A stretch of DNA of 64,000 nt from assembly GCA_026745465.1 (NCBI GenBank), contig JACYXH010000812.1, forward strand, positions 2,496,454 to 2,560,453, in the 5' to 3' direction. Under the pieces are notes generated by a model. The model searched no databases, was not told the DNA's origin, and worked only from the letters and a program-made list of their open reading frames with translations. The stretch comes from Lota lota. Its lineage: Eukaryota; Chordata; Actinopteri; Gadiformes; Lotidae. Below, one piece after another: positions 12,701 to 59,663 of the stretch. Both the position numbers and the translations under genes were made by a program. Positions within the stretch are counted from its first letter, which is position 1. Every line of letters begins with the position of its first letter.

Positions 12701-13479
12701 TTTTTTATATATGTATATTTTTATATATACATTTATATATCATTTTGAATGGTACATTTCAGGCTGCCCTCCTGTATGGACTTCATTTGGAGACAGCTGC
12801 TACTACTTCTCCTCTGGTGCTCAGAAGTTCACTTTTGACGAAACCACAGCGTTTTGTACCAGCATGTCATCAACCATGGTCATAATCAACAGCAAAGAGG
12901 AGCAGGTAGATCAAAGCTGACTAGCCCAACAACATTACCACATTATTGTGTTTTCCTATAGGTGAAAACATATTGATTTCAAAACATTGAAATAATCAGG
13001 CTATGTTTACTTTAATGGAGTTTTTTGCCAAACCAATGATTTCAGTTGTCTGTTCTTTTTAGGAATGGATGAAAAAGCAGATTGCCGGCAAGGGCTATTT
13101 CTGGCTGGGCTTGACAGACAGGGAGGAGGAAAATGTCTGGAAGTGGGTCGATGGAACCCAACCAGTTTTCACGTGAGTCACTCACCTGGGTGTGAACTCA
13201 GCTCACTTCAACTCAATCAATTCACTTAGCAAACAATTCCCTTAGCAAACAATAATAAGCATTTTGTTACTGAGTTGATGATAGTAGTGATGATCTAAAT
13301 AGTGTTTTTCCCTGTGGTTTGGTTCCAGGAAGTGGAAGCCTGGCCAGCCTGACAACTGGGCCCATGGCCACGAGGATGGAGAAGACTGTGCCGGGCTCAT
13401 CCATGAGGCCAACTGGAACGACTTCTTCTGCACGGACCGCATCGGCTTCATCTGTGAACAGTCTTCCAGCTGTCAGTAG
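6781..13479 (+). CDS. colec12: Collectin-12 / scavenger receptor A4 (5'-partial in window)
   Basis: Type II membrane scavenger receptor with a collagen-like domain and a C-type lectin domain; the family binds oxidised LDL, microbes and galactose-type glycans. Exons: 6781-6903, 10614-10661, 10839-11882, 12033-12587, 12763-12905, 13063-13172, 13329-13479. All junctions are GT-AG and phases agree (2 nt of a split codon, then 723 residues and a stop). The first exon carries [12 protein letters not shown] followed by the transmembrane segment. The long third exon is a heptad-rich coiled coil with many NXS/T sites. Exon 12033-12587 encodes Gly-X-Y repeats and then a Pro-rich linker. The last three exons form the lectin domain, with paired cysteines, WIGL-like WLGL, a QPDNW motif (galactose-type calcium site) and WND. 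The human protein is 742 aa; this would be about 743 with the missing first exon. The downstream neighbour is stam. Confidence 0.95.
7030..7112 (-). pseudogene. Decayed tRNA-Leu copy
   Basis: The part from about 7060 to 7112 matches the anticodon arm, D arm and acceptor 5' side of the intact tRNA-Leu(UAA) at 7943-8025 with few changes. The T arm and acceptor 3' side are unrecognisable. It sits inside colec12 intron 2, in the same orientation as the intact copy. Confidence 0.65.
7273..7334 (-). pseudogene. Decayed tRNA-Leu copy, heavily diverged
   Basis: Only islands of similarity to the tRNA-Leu at 7943-8025 remain, notably the variable-arm stretch CAAGGACATATGTCC and the TTAAGAT anticodon-loop region. 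Its position, about 250 bp from the copies on either side, supports a common tandem origin. Confidence 0.45.
7535..7617 (-). pseudogene. tRNA-Leu-derived pseudogene with UUA anticodon
   Basis: It has the same length (83 nt) as the intact tRNA-Leu at 7943-8025, and the B box (GGTTCAAACC) is preserved. On the minus strand the anticodon loop is CGTTAGA instead of CTTAAGA. Position 33 is therefore G and the anticodon reads UUA. The A box is altered (TGGGTTAGTGG instead of TGGCCGAGTGG), and no T run follows closely downstream. Loss of U33 and the weakened A box suggest it is not a functional tRNA. Confidence 0.7.
7701..7763 (-). pseudogene. Truncated tRNA-Leu copy (63 nt)
   Basis: Both ends match the intact tRNA-Leu (TACCAGGAGTGGG at one end, CACTCGGCCATCCTGGT at the other). 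About 20 nt from the T arm, variable arm and anticodon arm are missing. It cannot fold as a tRNA. Confidence 0.7.
7943..8025 (-). tRNA. tRNA-Leu (UAA anticodon)
   Basis: The reverse complement is an 83-nt class II tRNA with a long variable arm. It starts ACCAGGATGGCCGAGTGG (intact A box) and contains anticodon loop CTTAAGA (anticodon UAA, codon UUA) and B box GGTTCGAGCC. It ends CTCCTGGTA, so the acceptor stem pairs perfectly. A TTTT run lies 2-3 nt past the 3' end, as expected for Pol III termination. It is nearly identical to the vertebrate tRNA-Leu(UAA) consensus. It lies antisense within colec12 intron 2. Confidence 0.95.
8026..10613 (+). other. Rest of colec12 intron 2, repeats only
   Basis: No exon-like signal was recognised. 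A (TG)n tract lies at about 8943-8979. A compound (GT)n then poly-G tract lies at 9707-9763. A purine-rich AGAG stretch spans about 9550-9620. The remainder is AT-rich intron. Confidence 0.7.
9707..9763. repeat. Compound (GT)n-(G)n microsatellite
   Basis: About 34 bp of GT repeats are followed directly by about 23 G residues. The poly-G length may be affected by sequencing error. Confidence 0.95.
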
Positions 13480-14290
13480 ACTTAAAGTGCCGATTACCTC
13501 ACCTTGTTTTTTCCATTTTTCCTATTGATTCAAGCTGTTGATAGATCGGCTCATTCCAATGTGGAATTGCATACTCCTATAGTTACAAATGAAATCTTTT
13601 CCCATATTCCCTATTTACATGTTGTTGTTTTTTATTTCACTTTATTTAAGTTTCAAAGCAATGATAAACAGTTGCCTCATTCTCTAATAGCATTGTGTCC
13701 TTGTATCATTAGTATTTTCTTATTTATGTGCACATGCAAATTAACTAAATGTTCTTTTTCTTTCTTTCTCTTTCCTGTTTTTCTCCACAGTGGTTGGGGA
13801 TGCTTGATTTAAGCATCTTTAGGACAAGGCCTGTCTTTGGGAAAACCTGAAGAGGAAGACAAGCAGGGATGATGAAGGACTGAAAGAGATATTTTAGATG
13901 ACTAGAAGATGCTGATAAAGTACCCGTCAGCCTGTTCCAGCATCACGAGAACTGGGCTGTATGTCACTGTTTTGAAAGACATTTTGCTATGTAAAGTCAA
14001 AGTGCAGAAATCCACTTGTACTGATACAATATTTGTACTAAAGATTGAATGAGAATGTAGTCCTTTGATTTGGTGGTACTTAATCTGATACGATGCAGCC
14101 ACTGTTGTATAGTTGATTGTGTAAATAATACTTAACTAAAAGGAATGGAATATCATATTTTAACTTGTTAATGTTTTACTTTTTTACTTTCTTCTCAGCA
14201 TTTTGTTGATTACACCTATTTTGTTAATAAAGTATCACTATTTTTGTAATGGTTCAGATATAGTCCACATATTGATGTGTTCAAAATAAA
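13480..14290 (+). other. colec12: colec12 3' UTR and poly(A) signals
   Basis: Sequence after the TAG at 13477-13479. AATAAA hexamers lie at 14226-14231 and 14285-14290, giving likely 3' ends near 14250 or 14310. A pyrimidine tract ending in AG near 13790 could be a cryptic acceptor, but nothing coding follows it. Confidence 0.6.
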
Positions 14291-15257
14291 CAAGAATGAA
14301 AAATGATCTTACTCCCATCTTTTAACCAACGTGTCAAGTGTCCAATATATGTGCACAAAGCTGATAATAACGATAGTGGTATGGGCTGTTATACATTAAC
14401 AATACATACCCTTATTTCCATATTATAATCAGGCAAAGCCCATGCAACAGTTTTTGAATATTAGTTATTTTACGTGCTATGTCTTGAGTTGTGATGATCA
14501 ATTAAAGTGTCTCATTTAATCTATGCTCACAGTACAAATACATTTGAGTAATGGATCAAAAAAGATGTCACTGTAGGACAGATGTGGTGTCGCTTAGAAC
14601 ACAAAGTATGAAGATGATATTTGTATGTACATGGCAGAAGTAGTAGTACTAGTAGACCGAAACTAATGAAGATATCACATGTTGCCATAGACCATGTGCC
14701 CTAGTATATAATAGTAGCAGACATATAATTTGTTATGAGCGACACTTGCTACACATAGTAGACCCATAGGGTCTATTATGAAATAAATTGATTCGACATT
14801 ACAAATATTTGAATATAGTGAAACAAGACACACGGTTTTACCGAATTTTAGATTTTGGAGTAAGTTACTAAATACATAGGACTAGGTCTACGATACGACA
14901 TTGTCATGTGATCGCCATCACCTGACGATGACATTTGAGTTTCTACGACATAGGGAATTCACTCGGTGATTCGACAGATATTAATACGGCAAAATGTATC
15001 AATATATTACATGTGAGACTATCATTTATTACATAGTGTCAGGTGTCGACGTGTAAATCGGGGACGTTTGTACTGTGTAGTCCCCTGATTACCCACAATG
15101 CTTAGCTTGTTGCCGTCTGTTAAAGGGATGACTGTGTAGCTTCTGCTAGCTCCGAGTAATTTATATTTATTAAGTTAACGGTATTATGAATTGCATTGTA
15201 TAACATTGTATACAAAGTGAAAGACATAAGGCGGAATCTGTTGTCAACACATCAGCC
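14291..15257 (+). promoter_or_regulatory. stam: Intergenic region with stam promoter
   Basis: About 1 kb separates the colec12 poly(A) signal from the stam ATG. It is AT-rich with a few CpG sites close to the gene. The stretch TTACCCACAATGC near 15089-15103, about 160 bp before the ATG, resembles part of the ZNF143/Staf-type CCCAxxATGC element found in many housekeeping promoters. This motif assignment is tentative. No TATA box is obvious. Confidence 0.35.
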
Positions 15258-24255
<8,998 letters not shown>

Positions 24256-26670
24256 GGAACTTGCACGCTACCAAACCCTCATGTACACTACACATGTACA
24301 CATGCACACTTCACATGCACACTCTGATCTTGGCATTTCTTCTGTACTGCTTTAAGTTAGTGGTAGGGAGGGAGGGCATGCGGTCCCCACATGTTAAGCT
24401 ACTATACTGCAGATGCTTTTTTGTGATTGGCCGAGTACACTAGCAATGATGGTGCCCCCCCCCCCCCCCCCCCCATTCCAGCTGCGCAGAATGACTGTAA
24501 ATAATGGTGTCACATAACAGACAAACATATGACCTCATGTCACGTCTCTTTTGTAGAGGGAATTTAAATTACGTTGGCCTCTCCCCTCAAGGCGGGCTCA
24601 CGACTCGTGTGTGATTTGTTTTGCTCTTCTTTTCTTTTTCTTTTTTTTCGCTTCGTAAGTTATCGTTTGAAACGGTGAAAGCGTAGTGTTGATGTGAAAA
24701 TAGAAAAAAAAAAGATTTCAGAAACAGTAATATGGGAAATGTGGTTTTGAGCATCACTGAAACCTGTAGTTTTGAGATGACATTGTGCTGCTCACACACA
24801 CAAACACTCACACATGAACATGACGGGGATACTTGTGTCAGGCCAACCAAAGATGGCCACACTTTTTATTTTATGTTATTTCATCTGTGCAAACAAGACA
24901 CTACCAAAGCAGTGCTAAAGAATATTAGCATCGCATTGAATACCGCGAATACACACGGAATACGTTCTCAACCTTTATTTTTTATGTTTTAGAAGTACTG
25001 AAAACTGAAGCCACTTTTTGATGTTGAAGGAATAAGAAGGAACATGCGATCAAGTGTGTGTCTGTTTGTGCAGACTTAGACACACACACATTCATACATA
25101 TACTAAGCTAGTGGTGAAGCCACATGTTGGCCTCAAGTGGGTCTGTACTTTAGCACCGTTCTGTTGCATTTCACTTGATTCTCAAAAGGCCGCGATGCGG
25201 TCTGTTGGCTCCCTGGGAAAAGAAGGCTGACCGGGGACGTGCCCCCCGTCATTGAGGCTCCAACGCATCGACTCGTTTTGCAGCCAAGTTCAGTTAGATG
25301 AAGTAGTATTTCAAGAGAGTGAGCGAGCAAACGCTAACCGTGTTCACCGTACTTCAGAGCTGCTCAAACACACTTTAAGGTCATGGACTATGGCTTTGGC
25401 TCAGCGAGGGGGATGAGCTGTTTGGAACCTCTCTGCGTGTTTTTTAAGCATCTCATTTTTTTGTCAGTGTTGAACAATGGATATGTTTAATTTATATTTT
25501 GAAGTACACAGGCGATGCCTGAAGTTTTAAATAAATCTGAAAAAGATTATGTAATATTCTGCCTAATCTAGTTGTGTATATTTAAGTTGCTCATTTGCAA
25601 AGTGGAGATTGACTTCTCTCATTCATGGTATAACCAGTAGTTGATTACTGAACTAACAGATTTTCAAATTGTATCTTTGTCTTTTTTGAAACCCATCATG
25701 TTCTCTTATCTCTCTGTATGCACACCAGCATGCATGTCCATTGTAGACGGCATATTTCATTCATTTGTATCTATGATGAGATGTATAGACTCAAACCTGT
25801 AATACACTAGAGCAGGGACTTAATCTTGTGTCACAATATTGCATGGTCCCTAAACGTGGGTTCTCAAACCAGGCAAACCGAAGCATTGTACTTCATGAAC
25901 ATTGTACTTCATGAATTCATGGACTCCACTTAAGACTTGCAACCTCTTGTAGTTGCTTTGGTTTGAGTTCTTTGGGTTTTGGGATGGACTTCATGTATGC
26001 AAATACTGCTTTAGCTGTCTACAACTTATGGTCCATGTTGGTATTTTCTTATATTGTTTACTTTATTTAATATTTCTTGTCATCCCAAACCACATCTCTG
26101 TGTAGAAATGTCATTTCAAATTTTGCAAGGAATACGGCTCTTATTGTGCTTCTCCATTCCCCCTTCTGCCTAAAAACATTTATGAAATGGGCTCTGAGCT
26201 TTTGTTGGCAGCTGTTAAAACACCCAATACACCACCGTTCTGAAGGCCACAGGCTGTTCAGGGATCTCTGGTCTTGGATTTTACGTTGCTTGCTCAGAGA
26301 GGTCATCTTGTCTTTCTTTACTTGTTGCTGCCTTTTTAACTTAACTATACACTTGGACAACAGTGTCAATTTGTTGTGTCACAAAGCGAGTTTGATTAAT
26401 TGTAGCAGGGGTTCTGGAAAGATGGGACCATGAGCCAGTGAAACACATTGAAGTTACTTTTTATTATTTTAATTTTGTTTGCACCAAAAGACAGCACTGG
26501 ACTTTAGCCCTCATCTTATTTTATTGTACAGGACTGAGATACTGCCTGTTTTAAACTTTAAAACCAACCTCATTGTTGTAAAGATTGTTCTAAGTTGTAC
26601 ACTACTGTTTCTATGTACTCTTTTAATCATACTTATGAATTGATATTCACAATAAAAAAAAAACAGGCCA
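24256..26670 (+). other. stam: stam 3' UTR and poly(A) signals
   Basis: After the TAG the sequence is AT-rich and non-coding. It includes a 20-nt poly-C at 24455-24474. An AATAAA lies near 25529 (TTTTAAATAAATCTG) and a strong AATAAAAAAA at 26651. The UTR may therefore be up to about 2.4 kb, with an alternative shorter end. Confidence 0.55.
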
Positions 26671-27445
26671 AATGTACAGGATATCTCGTCTGCTGGTGAA
26701 AATTAATCTCGTCTTCCTTGTTCAATTTATTTTGTGGACACTACCTGACACTTTGTGCATTGTCAAAGGACCCTTATGATTAGTTATCTTGCTGGCCACT
26801 AGATGGCAATCTAATTTTAACGGTCTCCGATCACTTGCTTCGTGTTTATTCTAGTGCATTGTCAGTTCTCTCCTCCGAAGGTCACATTAGTCCTTGATTA
26901 AAAGGTAGATGTACATTGTCTTTTCATTTTCTACCTTGACTTTCTGTACATGCTGGATTCAATCAATCATCTTTGATCCACCTGATAGCCAATCACATTA
27001 ATGCATTTAATAAAGGGCAGTAACCACCGAAACAGTTCATAAAAAGACTACAAACATGGAATTACATCTATAGGGTTTCTAAAGCCCACTAATGATCAGG
27101 CTGAAGGTTTTAACGCTGCAATATAAAAGGTAATATAAAGCCTATAATAAGGTAAAGACTTTACCCTACTCAACATCAATTTGCATATGTTGCACATGTA
27201 TACACATTTGTACTTGGGTTTTAAAGAGACAAGTCCTTGTGTGCCTTTTTATGTGGACCCATAAACAGGGGAAGTATGACCACCTCCTTACCTCAGCAAT
27301 AAAAAAAACGGTGCAGCGTAAGCAGTGTCAGAGTCCAGCGACGGCTGCACCAACTCCATCCTTTGCGAGAGATGTATATTTCTTTGTGGTTTAATTTGAG
27401 CCTCCAGCCTGGAACAGCTAAGAAACTGTTTGGCCAAAACAAAAC
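26671..27445 (+). promoter_or_regulatory. tmem236: stam-tmem236 intergenic region / tmem236 promoter
   Basis: About 0.8 kb with no coding signal. The tmem236 promoter and 5' UTR must lie here or within the last part of it. I recognise no specific element; no clear TATA box. Confidence 0.4.
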
Positions 27446-30248
27446 ATGCCCTCGGGGAAAACGGTCAAGCTTGTCCTCTTTGAGGCGCTCCAGTTTGCAG
27501 CTATCTGTGCGCCGCTCTTTGTGGTCATGGAGAGGTTCGCCGGCCTCATGCGCGACTTAAAGGGTGGGGACAACTGGACGGCGTACTGGCTGGTGGTGGC
27601 CGTGTCCATCGCCTACGTCACCTCTGTGACCCTGCTGGTGTGGGTTCCGCTCAAGTACCTGATCCTGAAACGCCGCAGGTTCATCACCAAAATCAAACAA
27701 TGGTGAGTTTGACTATAGTGTGATGAAAATGCTGAACATATAAGGAAAGAAATATGAAACCATGTAAAGAACAATAATAATAAACATCTTCATCCAATAG
27801 GCATATGGATAACATATTTGGTCAAGTAAATAGGATAAACGTTTAATTGTTTTGTCATTTTCCAACTTGCCAACAAACTACTTTTTCATGGCTCTGTACA
27901 AACCTGTATGTATCATAGTAACCATTCAAGTTGTAGTTTGATGAATACCGTCTTTCTGTGTGAATAGAATGCTATTATCTGTTATATATTAGTGCACTTG
28001 CTCCTATTTTAATAATGCAATGGCACTAAATAAATCAGTTCATTTTTATCATAAAACATTCACCACATATTAAAGAAAGGAACAAAAAGAAATATTGAAC
28101 TTATTTCCTTTTTCAGGAGACCCGTAGCATTGGCCTATGTCATCCTGTGTCCATTACCGTGTTTCGCTCTCCTGATAGCCGCCTCCAAGGTAACCTTAGG
28201 ACTGATCATACCTGTCACCCGAAAGCATCTGTTGTTGTTATGTGCCACTGTCATGCTCTGCCGGGATCCTTCAAGAGCCAAACTAGCTGCAAGCATTCCA
28301 TTTGTGGAGCTCGCTCATTTTCTGAGCCCTCATGTGAGCCAGTTTGATGATACAGCAATGTAATTATTCACTGAGTGATGGCTCACTTCTCGAGACTTTC
28401 ATTGATTCTCAAAAGTTTTGATACTTTGGATGTCGTCCATAAATCGATGGACGACATCCAAAGAATTCACACAACTTTGGAGCTGTTCCAGTATCTTAGA
28501 AGTAGTAGTCCTTCATGTAGTGTCTTACACGAAGGACCGTCCATGTCATCGTAAAATAATTTCAAATGGATGATCCTGGTCACAAGACTCGTGAGGCAGG
28601 AATTTGAGGCAGGTTTATTCGGATACTCAGTAACCGAGTTTACATAAAAAGGTTGTCCATTAACAACAAACCTCCATGCACATCACCAAAACCACTTTCT
28701 TTCCAGGAAATTAGCGTCTGCCCCATAATATACCTGCATGCATACTTGTCAGATACAGTATATTTATGGTTCTAATACTTTTATCAGGCATACACTTGAC
28801 GGCTTCGGATGTGTTTTAATCGCCGTGGTGATGAAATATGAGGCATTCATAATTATCACCCTGTCTGTTTCTATGCGGTCAAATTCCATTAATTAATTTT
28901 GCCTGGGTTTTAATCCATCGTAATTCCTGTTCCCTGGTGTCAGCTCTCCCTAATTGGTTTTGTTTTTAATTTTGGATTTAACGGCCCTCAGGTACAGGTG
29001 GATGGAGGACAGACATTAGATCATTTTACTGAGCTGCCAGTTTCCTTGGTGCTCCTCTGCCTCATCTGTGTGGATGTCGTCGAGAGGATTCGCACCTTCA
29101 GTCTCACAGGAAAAGGTAACGCGTCACATGACCTTTTTATGGAAATGGTCATATGTTTTTGTATTTCATTGCCATTCACTTGATGGACATCAATAATGGA
29201 ACTTGTTTCATTTTACTAAGTCAAATTGAGAACATTGTTATGATAGGAGTAATGGAAGTGAATGGCCAACCACAAATCATCTATACTTCGCTCCATCCAT
29301 ATGGGGCTGAGTCACTTTTGCATTTGCTTAATCGTCAATAATCCTCAATATATTGGCCAAAAATAAGATTCCTAACAGTTTGCACACAAATGCAGTGCAC
29401 AAATAACAACTTTAGAAATAGAGTTAAGCGGTCACTGAAATTTGCTAGTGAACCACTACTAAAACAAAAATATTTAATAAATGAAAGCCTTAAAGTGAAT
29501 GAGCATATACATTTATTTATTTACACACATGGACCTAAATGGATGGAGTGATGTCATTGAAAACCATAACAAGCTCTGGTCCAATCTGACCCCAGCTGGC
29601 AGCAGCCTGGGCGCAGACTTTGACATGCGGGGTCCCGTCCTCACCCACCTGGAGCAGGTGACCACCGTAATGGGCCAGCACCACCTCCCCGACAACAGCA
29701 GCAGCCAGAACGGCTCCCCATCCCCCGCTCACACGGACACCACCAGTACCACCGCCACCATCATCACCGCCACCCCTGCAGCGAGACGCTACCTCTCAAA
29801 TGACCTCCACAGGCAATCAACGCCCGTCAGCCCGCGAGCCTACCTGTACTCGCCGACCCCCTGCTCGGGCCCGCTCCGCTTCCTGTGGTCCAGCGACCTG
29901 AGGTCGGAGGCATTCGCTGACAGCTTCCTGTTCTGGCTAGACACGGCGGAGATGCTGAGGGTGGCAGCAGATCCTGACGTCTTCCACTCTGTCTGGGCGT
30001 TCCCCGTCTTCATCCTGGCCTTCCTGTCCACTCTCCGGCTGGCCGTCGCCCCGCAGAACCCCCTGGTCTCCTGCGCCGGGGTGGCACTGCAGGACTTTCC
30101 GTTCTTCGTGCTGCGCGTGGCCCTGATGGGCGTGTTCGGTGTTTACGTGACGCCCGTGCTGTACGCAGTGAAGAACCTGCTGGTTTGCCTCAGCTACGTG
30201 TACTTTACCTTCCTGACCAGGGTCTTCAAGAGACGCAGCATGTTCTGA
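27446..30248 (+). CDS. tmem236: Transmembrane protein 236
   Basis: Multi-pass membrane protein of unknown biochemical role. Exons: 27446-27702, 28117-28189, 28992-29115, 29596-30248; the total is 1107 nt, 368 aa (human 351). The protein starts MPSGKTVKLVLFEALQFAA. Hydrophobic segments lie near residues 8-28, 48-72 (ending VWVPLKYLIL), 88-110 (CPLPCFALLIAAS) and 125-145 (LPVSLVLLCLICVDVVE). A polar Ser/Thr/Pro-rich loop follows, then FLFWLDTAEMLRVA, PQNP and LLVCLSYVYF near the C-terminus, all characteristic of TMEM236. The exon 4 acceptor (CCCCAG before 29596) was chosen by phase and by similarity to the human exon start; upstream open frame (29499-29595) is read as intron. It is flanked by stam and cacnb2, matching the human 10p12 order except that mrc1 is beyond cacnb2. 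Confidence 0.93.
28424..28463. repeat. Perfect 17-bp-arm hairpin
   Basis: Left arm CTTTGGATGTCGTCCAT, 6-nt loop AAATCG, right arm the exact reverse complement. It lies in tmem236 intron 2. A second, imperfect hairpin follows at 28508-28537. Confidence 0.9.
28508..28537. repeat. 12-bp-arm hairpin with one mismatch
   Basis: GTCCTTCATGTA, loop GTGTCT, then TACACGAAGGAC, about 45 bp downstream of the perfect hairpin at 28424-28463. Confidence 0.8.
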
Positions 30249-30520
30249 TGTTCAGGATGAGGAGCGAAAGACAATTCAGTATGTGTGTGCATGGGCTTTG
30301 TTCTACTGATTAGTGACTAGTAAACCAAACAGTGTGTATAAAACAAATAAAACAAAGTATTGTTTTATTGTAGATGGAATAACATTTTCTTTCATTTTGT
30401 TTTGCTCCAATAGAGCTTTGCTTAAATGCCTTAATCTTATTTTCCCCAATTTTACTTTGTATTTTTTTGTAACTGATGTGTTTTCATTCATGTGGATGTA
30501 TTCAAGCCTTTGCAGTATCT

Positions 30521-30526
30521 AATAAA
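30521..30526 (+). terminator. tmem236: tmem236 poly(A) signal
   Basis: AATAAA hexamer 273 bp after the tmem236 stop. It is the first clear poly(A) signal after a T-rich 3' UTR. Confidence 0.6.
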
Positions 30527-30539
30527 TTGTCACAAATCT

Positions 30540-32012
30540 TTCTGTGATTAAGGTTTGAAATACCAGTGAGTGTACTGTTACTCTCATTATCCATGTGTTC
30601 GGCTTATTATGTAGCTAAGCCTTTCTGAAGATTCCTAGTAGCCAGAAGGCCTCCTTGAATAACAGTACTTGGGATTATTAATACATAATAGGGCTGTATT
30701 ATCATGCACACCTTAGGAGTCTACAAGAGATTTAAAAGGTACATGTATCAGTCCTTGAATGCCACAGTTACCACTTAGCGGCCGCCTTAACGGCTCCTTA
30801 CGACATACACTTTCCGTCCATCTTTTTTCTGGCAAACATATGCCATAACAGCTTTACTCCCGGAGCAGCAGGTTGAACGGCAGAGTTCCCTCAATGCCAC
30901 GTCATCTCAAATTTAACCGTCTCCTTGAATGTGGTAGAAATGGCATTCTTTCCCTTGTTACCTCGGCCCCTTGTGGTGATGGTTTATGTAATAGAGTAGA
31001 CTCTTGGTGTGTGTATTTGTGTGTGTGTATGCGTGCGTGCGTGTACGGCTGTCAGGATGCAGGACGACGGCAGTGAGAAATCGTGATGTATACTCTGCAG
31101 CCCTACGGCAGGACAGGTACGACAGAGTTATAACCCCCCCCCCAACCCTTCCCCTCTGAGTTTCAGGTCTTTGTCCCTCTGATGGATGAGCCAACGCTCT
31201 GGGACAGAAATCCTGGGCAAAGCACTTTTTCAACACGTTAAAGAAACCCTCTCAATTTCACAGAATCATGATTTGTCCCTGTATTTCCTCTTGTAGGTGC
31301 ACTGTGCATACACAGACGGAGCAGTTACCCCGTCCAACGGGGTGGTTGAGTGGCGCCCCTGGTGATGTAGAGACGGGCAGGGCGACAAGTGGGACACCAG
31401 AGGCTCTGTGGGTACGGATAACCACACTGGTCCCGTGAGTCCGCTGCACACACGTTACAGCAGACATGGCCTGTTTTAATGAAACAACAGTGACTGAAAA
31501 GTGGGAAGGGGAACTGAAAATTGTATATCCCTTAAATGAGCCCCTGAAGACACGATGATCCTTGTAATCTGTAAAGGAGGGCATAGCAGGACTGGCCTCG
31601 TATTCGCCTGATAACACGAAAGTGCAATTAAGGCAGGAGAGCTCGTCTCTGAATTTCACACACACTCCGTTGGTGAAATAGAAGTATCCGTGTGCTCTCG
31701 GCGATAAAGCCTTATTTAATTTATTTCAACTCTTATAACTGATATTCTCTCTTTGCCGTTCATGCTCAGGGTGCTCATTTGCATTCATTTAGTTTTTTTA
31801 AACCCTTTCTAAAATAATAGTCAGCATATTGGGGAGGGGGTGAATGGAATCGTTCACACACAGTGCCTTTTCAGCCGGCTCCAGAGGAGAAATGAAGACA
31901 GTTGTATGGGGCTGAGAAGTAAAAGCGAGAGAAAGAAAGCAAAAAGAGAGACATGTGGAATTAGACAAAGGAGGAAGAAGAGTAGGATGCAGCAGTCCCC
32001 ATGGACCGGCGG

Positions 32013-32046
<34 letters not shown>

Positions 32047-33311
32047 CCAACAGGAACAAAGAGGGCAGATAGAGAGATGACCGGTTTGAAGGGGAGTGCT
32101 AAAAGAGGGGAGGAGGCGGCAGGGTGAGGGTGGTAGGGGAGTGGTAGAGGCTTTGCAAATCCGTGGGGCTGGAGGCGCATTTGAATTCAGACTGTGTCTC
32201 CTGCGCTAGTGGAATGTTACCTGCTCTAGCATGGCAACAGAGCCAGAGTAGCAGTCAGCGGCAGCTACGGCCCCCCACCCCTCCCACCCCCAAACACACA
32301 CACACACACTGACTCGCACACAGTCACCCGTGGAGGGAGAGAGAAAGAGTGACTCAGGTAAGCGGGCACCGCCCGGATCAGACCTGTGAGAGGGAAAGAG
32401 AGAAGTAGACTGAGAGAGAGAGAGATGGAGACGGAGAGAGATACTGGGAGGAGCTAGAGATGGGGGGAGAGGGAGGGGAAGTACAGCCCCCCCCTCCCCC
32501 CCATTCTCTCAATCTGGACCTCATTCCTCAGCTCCTCGGGTGAGCTGAGGGAGAGGGGATCGTGGCAGTGGAGAAAGTGTTTCAGGCGAAGACGTAGACT
32601 TGGCAACATAAAGACATCTTGTTTTATTTTTTCTGCCTGATCCACAGAGCCCACGGAGGAGTGCACAGGAAGAACATGACATGTCGCGTGTCGATCGCAG
32701 CGGCCCGGGGGTGTCAACAGTGAGGGGAGTGTGACTGGTCGGAGAGGCACAGGCAGGGGGGAGGTGAATGACACGGTGAAGAGTGGTCCGGTGGCCGTGG
32801 GGGGGTGGGAGGGGTTTTAAACAGGGCAGAGCAGGTGAGGTGGGGGGGGGGGGCAAGGATAGGTGTAGAGATAAGCCCGGCAGGACAGAAGATGAAGTTT
32901 CCCCCCCTTGATAAGATCAGGTAGTGTGAGACACATCCGAAATCAGGAACCCAGTCAACTCACCCCCCCCCCCCCCCCCCCCCACCCCCACCCTTCACAC
33001 ACTGGAGTTTGCGGACCCCTTTTTCTCGGGACCTTTTTATTTTTCTCTGGACCACACATTCCATCCGGGATGGAAATTGCATCGCCTCAACCGTCGGACA
33101 AACTCGTCTAAACTTCCCAGAGGGACGAACCACCCTACTCACTGTGAAGTTCGCCTCTCCTCCGTCTGGGAGGGAGTCGCGGACTAGCAGGTGGAGCACC
33201 TGTGTGTCGTGGGGATGCTGTGCCTGGGTCCGGCCTGAAGAGAGACCGCCAACTCCCTGCCAGGGGCTCCCCCGGCCGGCCCCCCCTCCTCTGCTCCCCC
33301 TGGATGTCTTG
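30540..33311 (+). promoter_or_regulatory. cacnb2: Intergenic region and cacnb2 promoter / 5' UTR
   Basis: No gene was found. From about 31840 the region becomes purine-rich (GA tracts near 32010-32045 and 32395-32440), then G+C-rich with a poly-C run at 32963-32982. It leads directly into the cacnb2 exon 1 ATG at 33312. The frame upstream of that ATG is open back to about 33009 but contains no in-frame ATG, so 33312 is the first possible start. The exact transcription start cannot be seen. Confidence 0.45.

Positions 33312-59663
<26,352 letters not shown>

Noticed and set aside
33009..33311. Longer N-terminal frame in front of MYCCGL
   Set aside because: The frame is open but has no in-frame ATG; the palmitoylated N-terminus requires the start at 33312.
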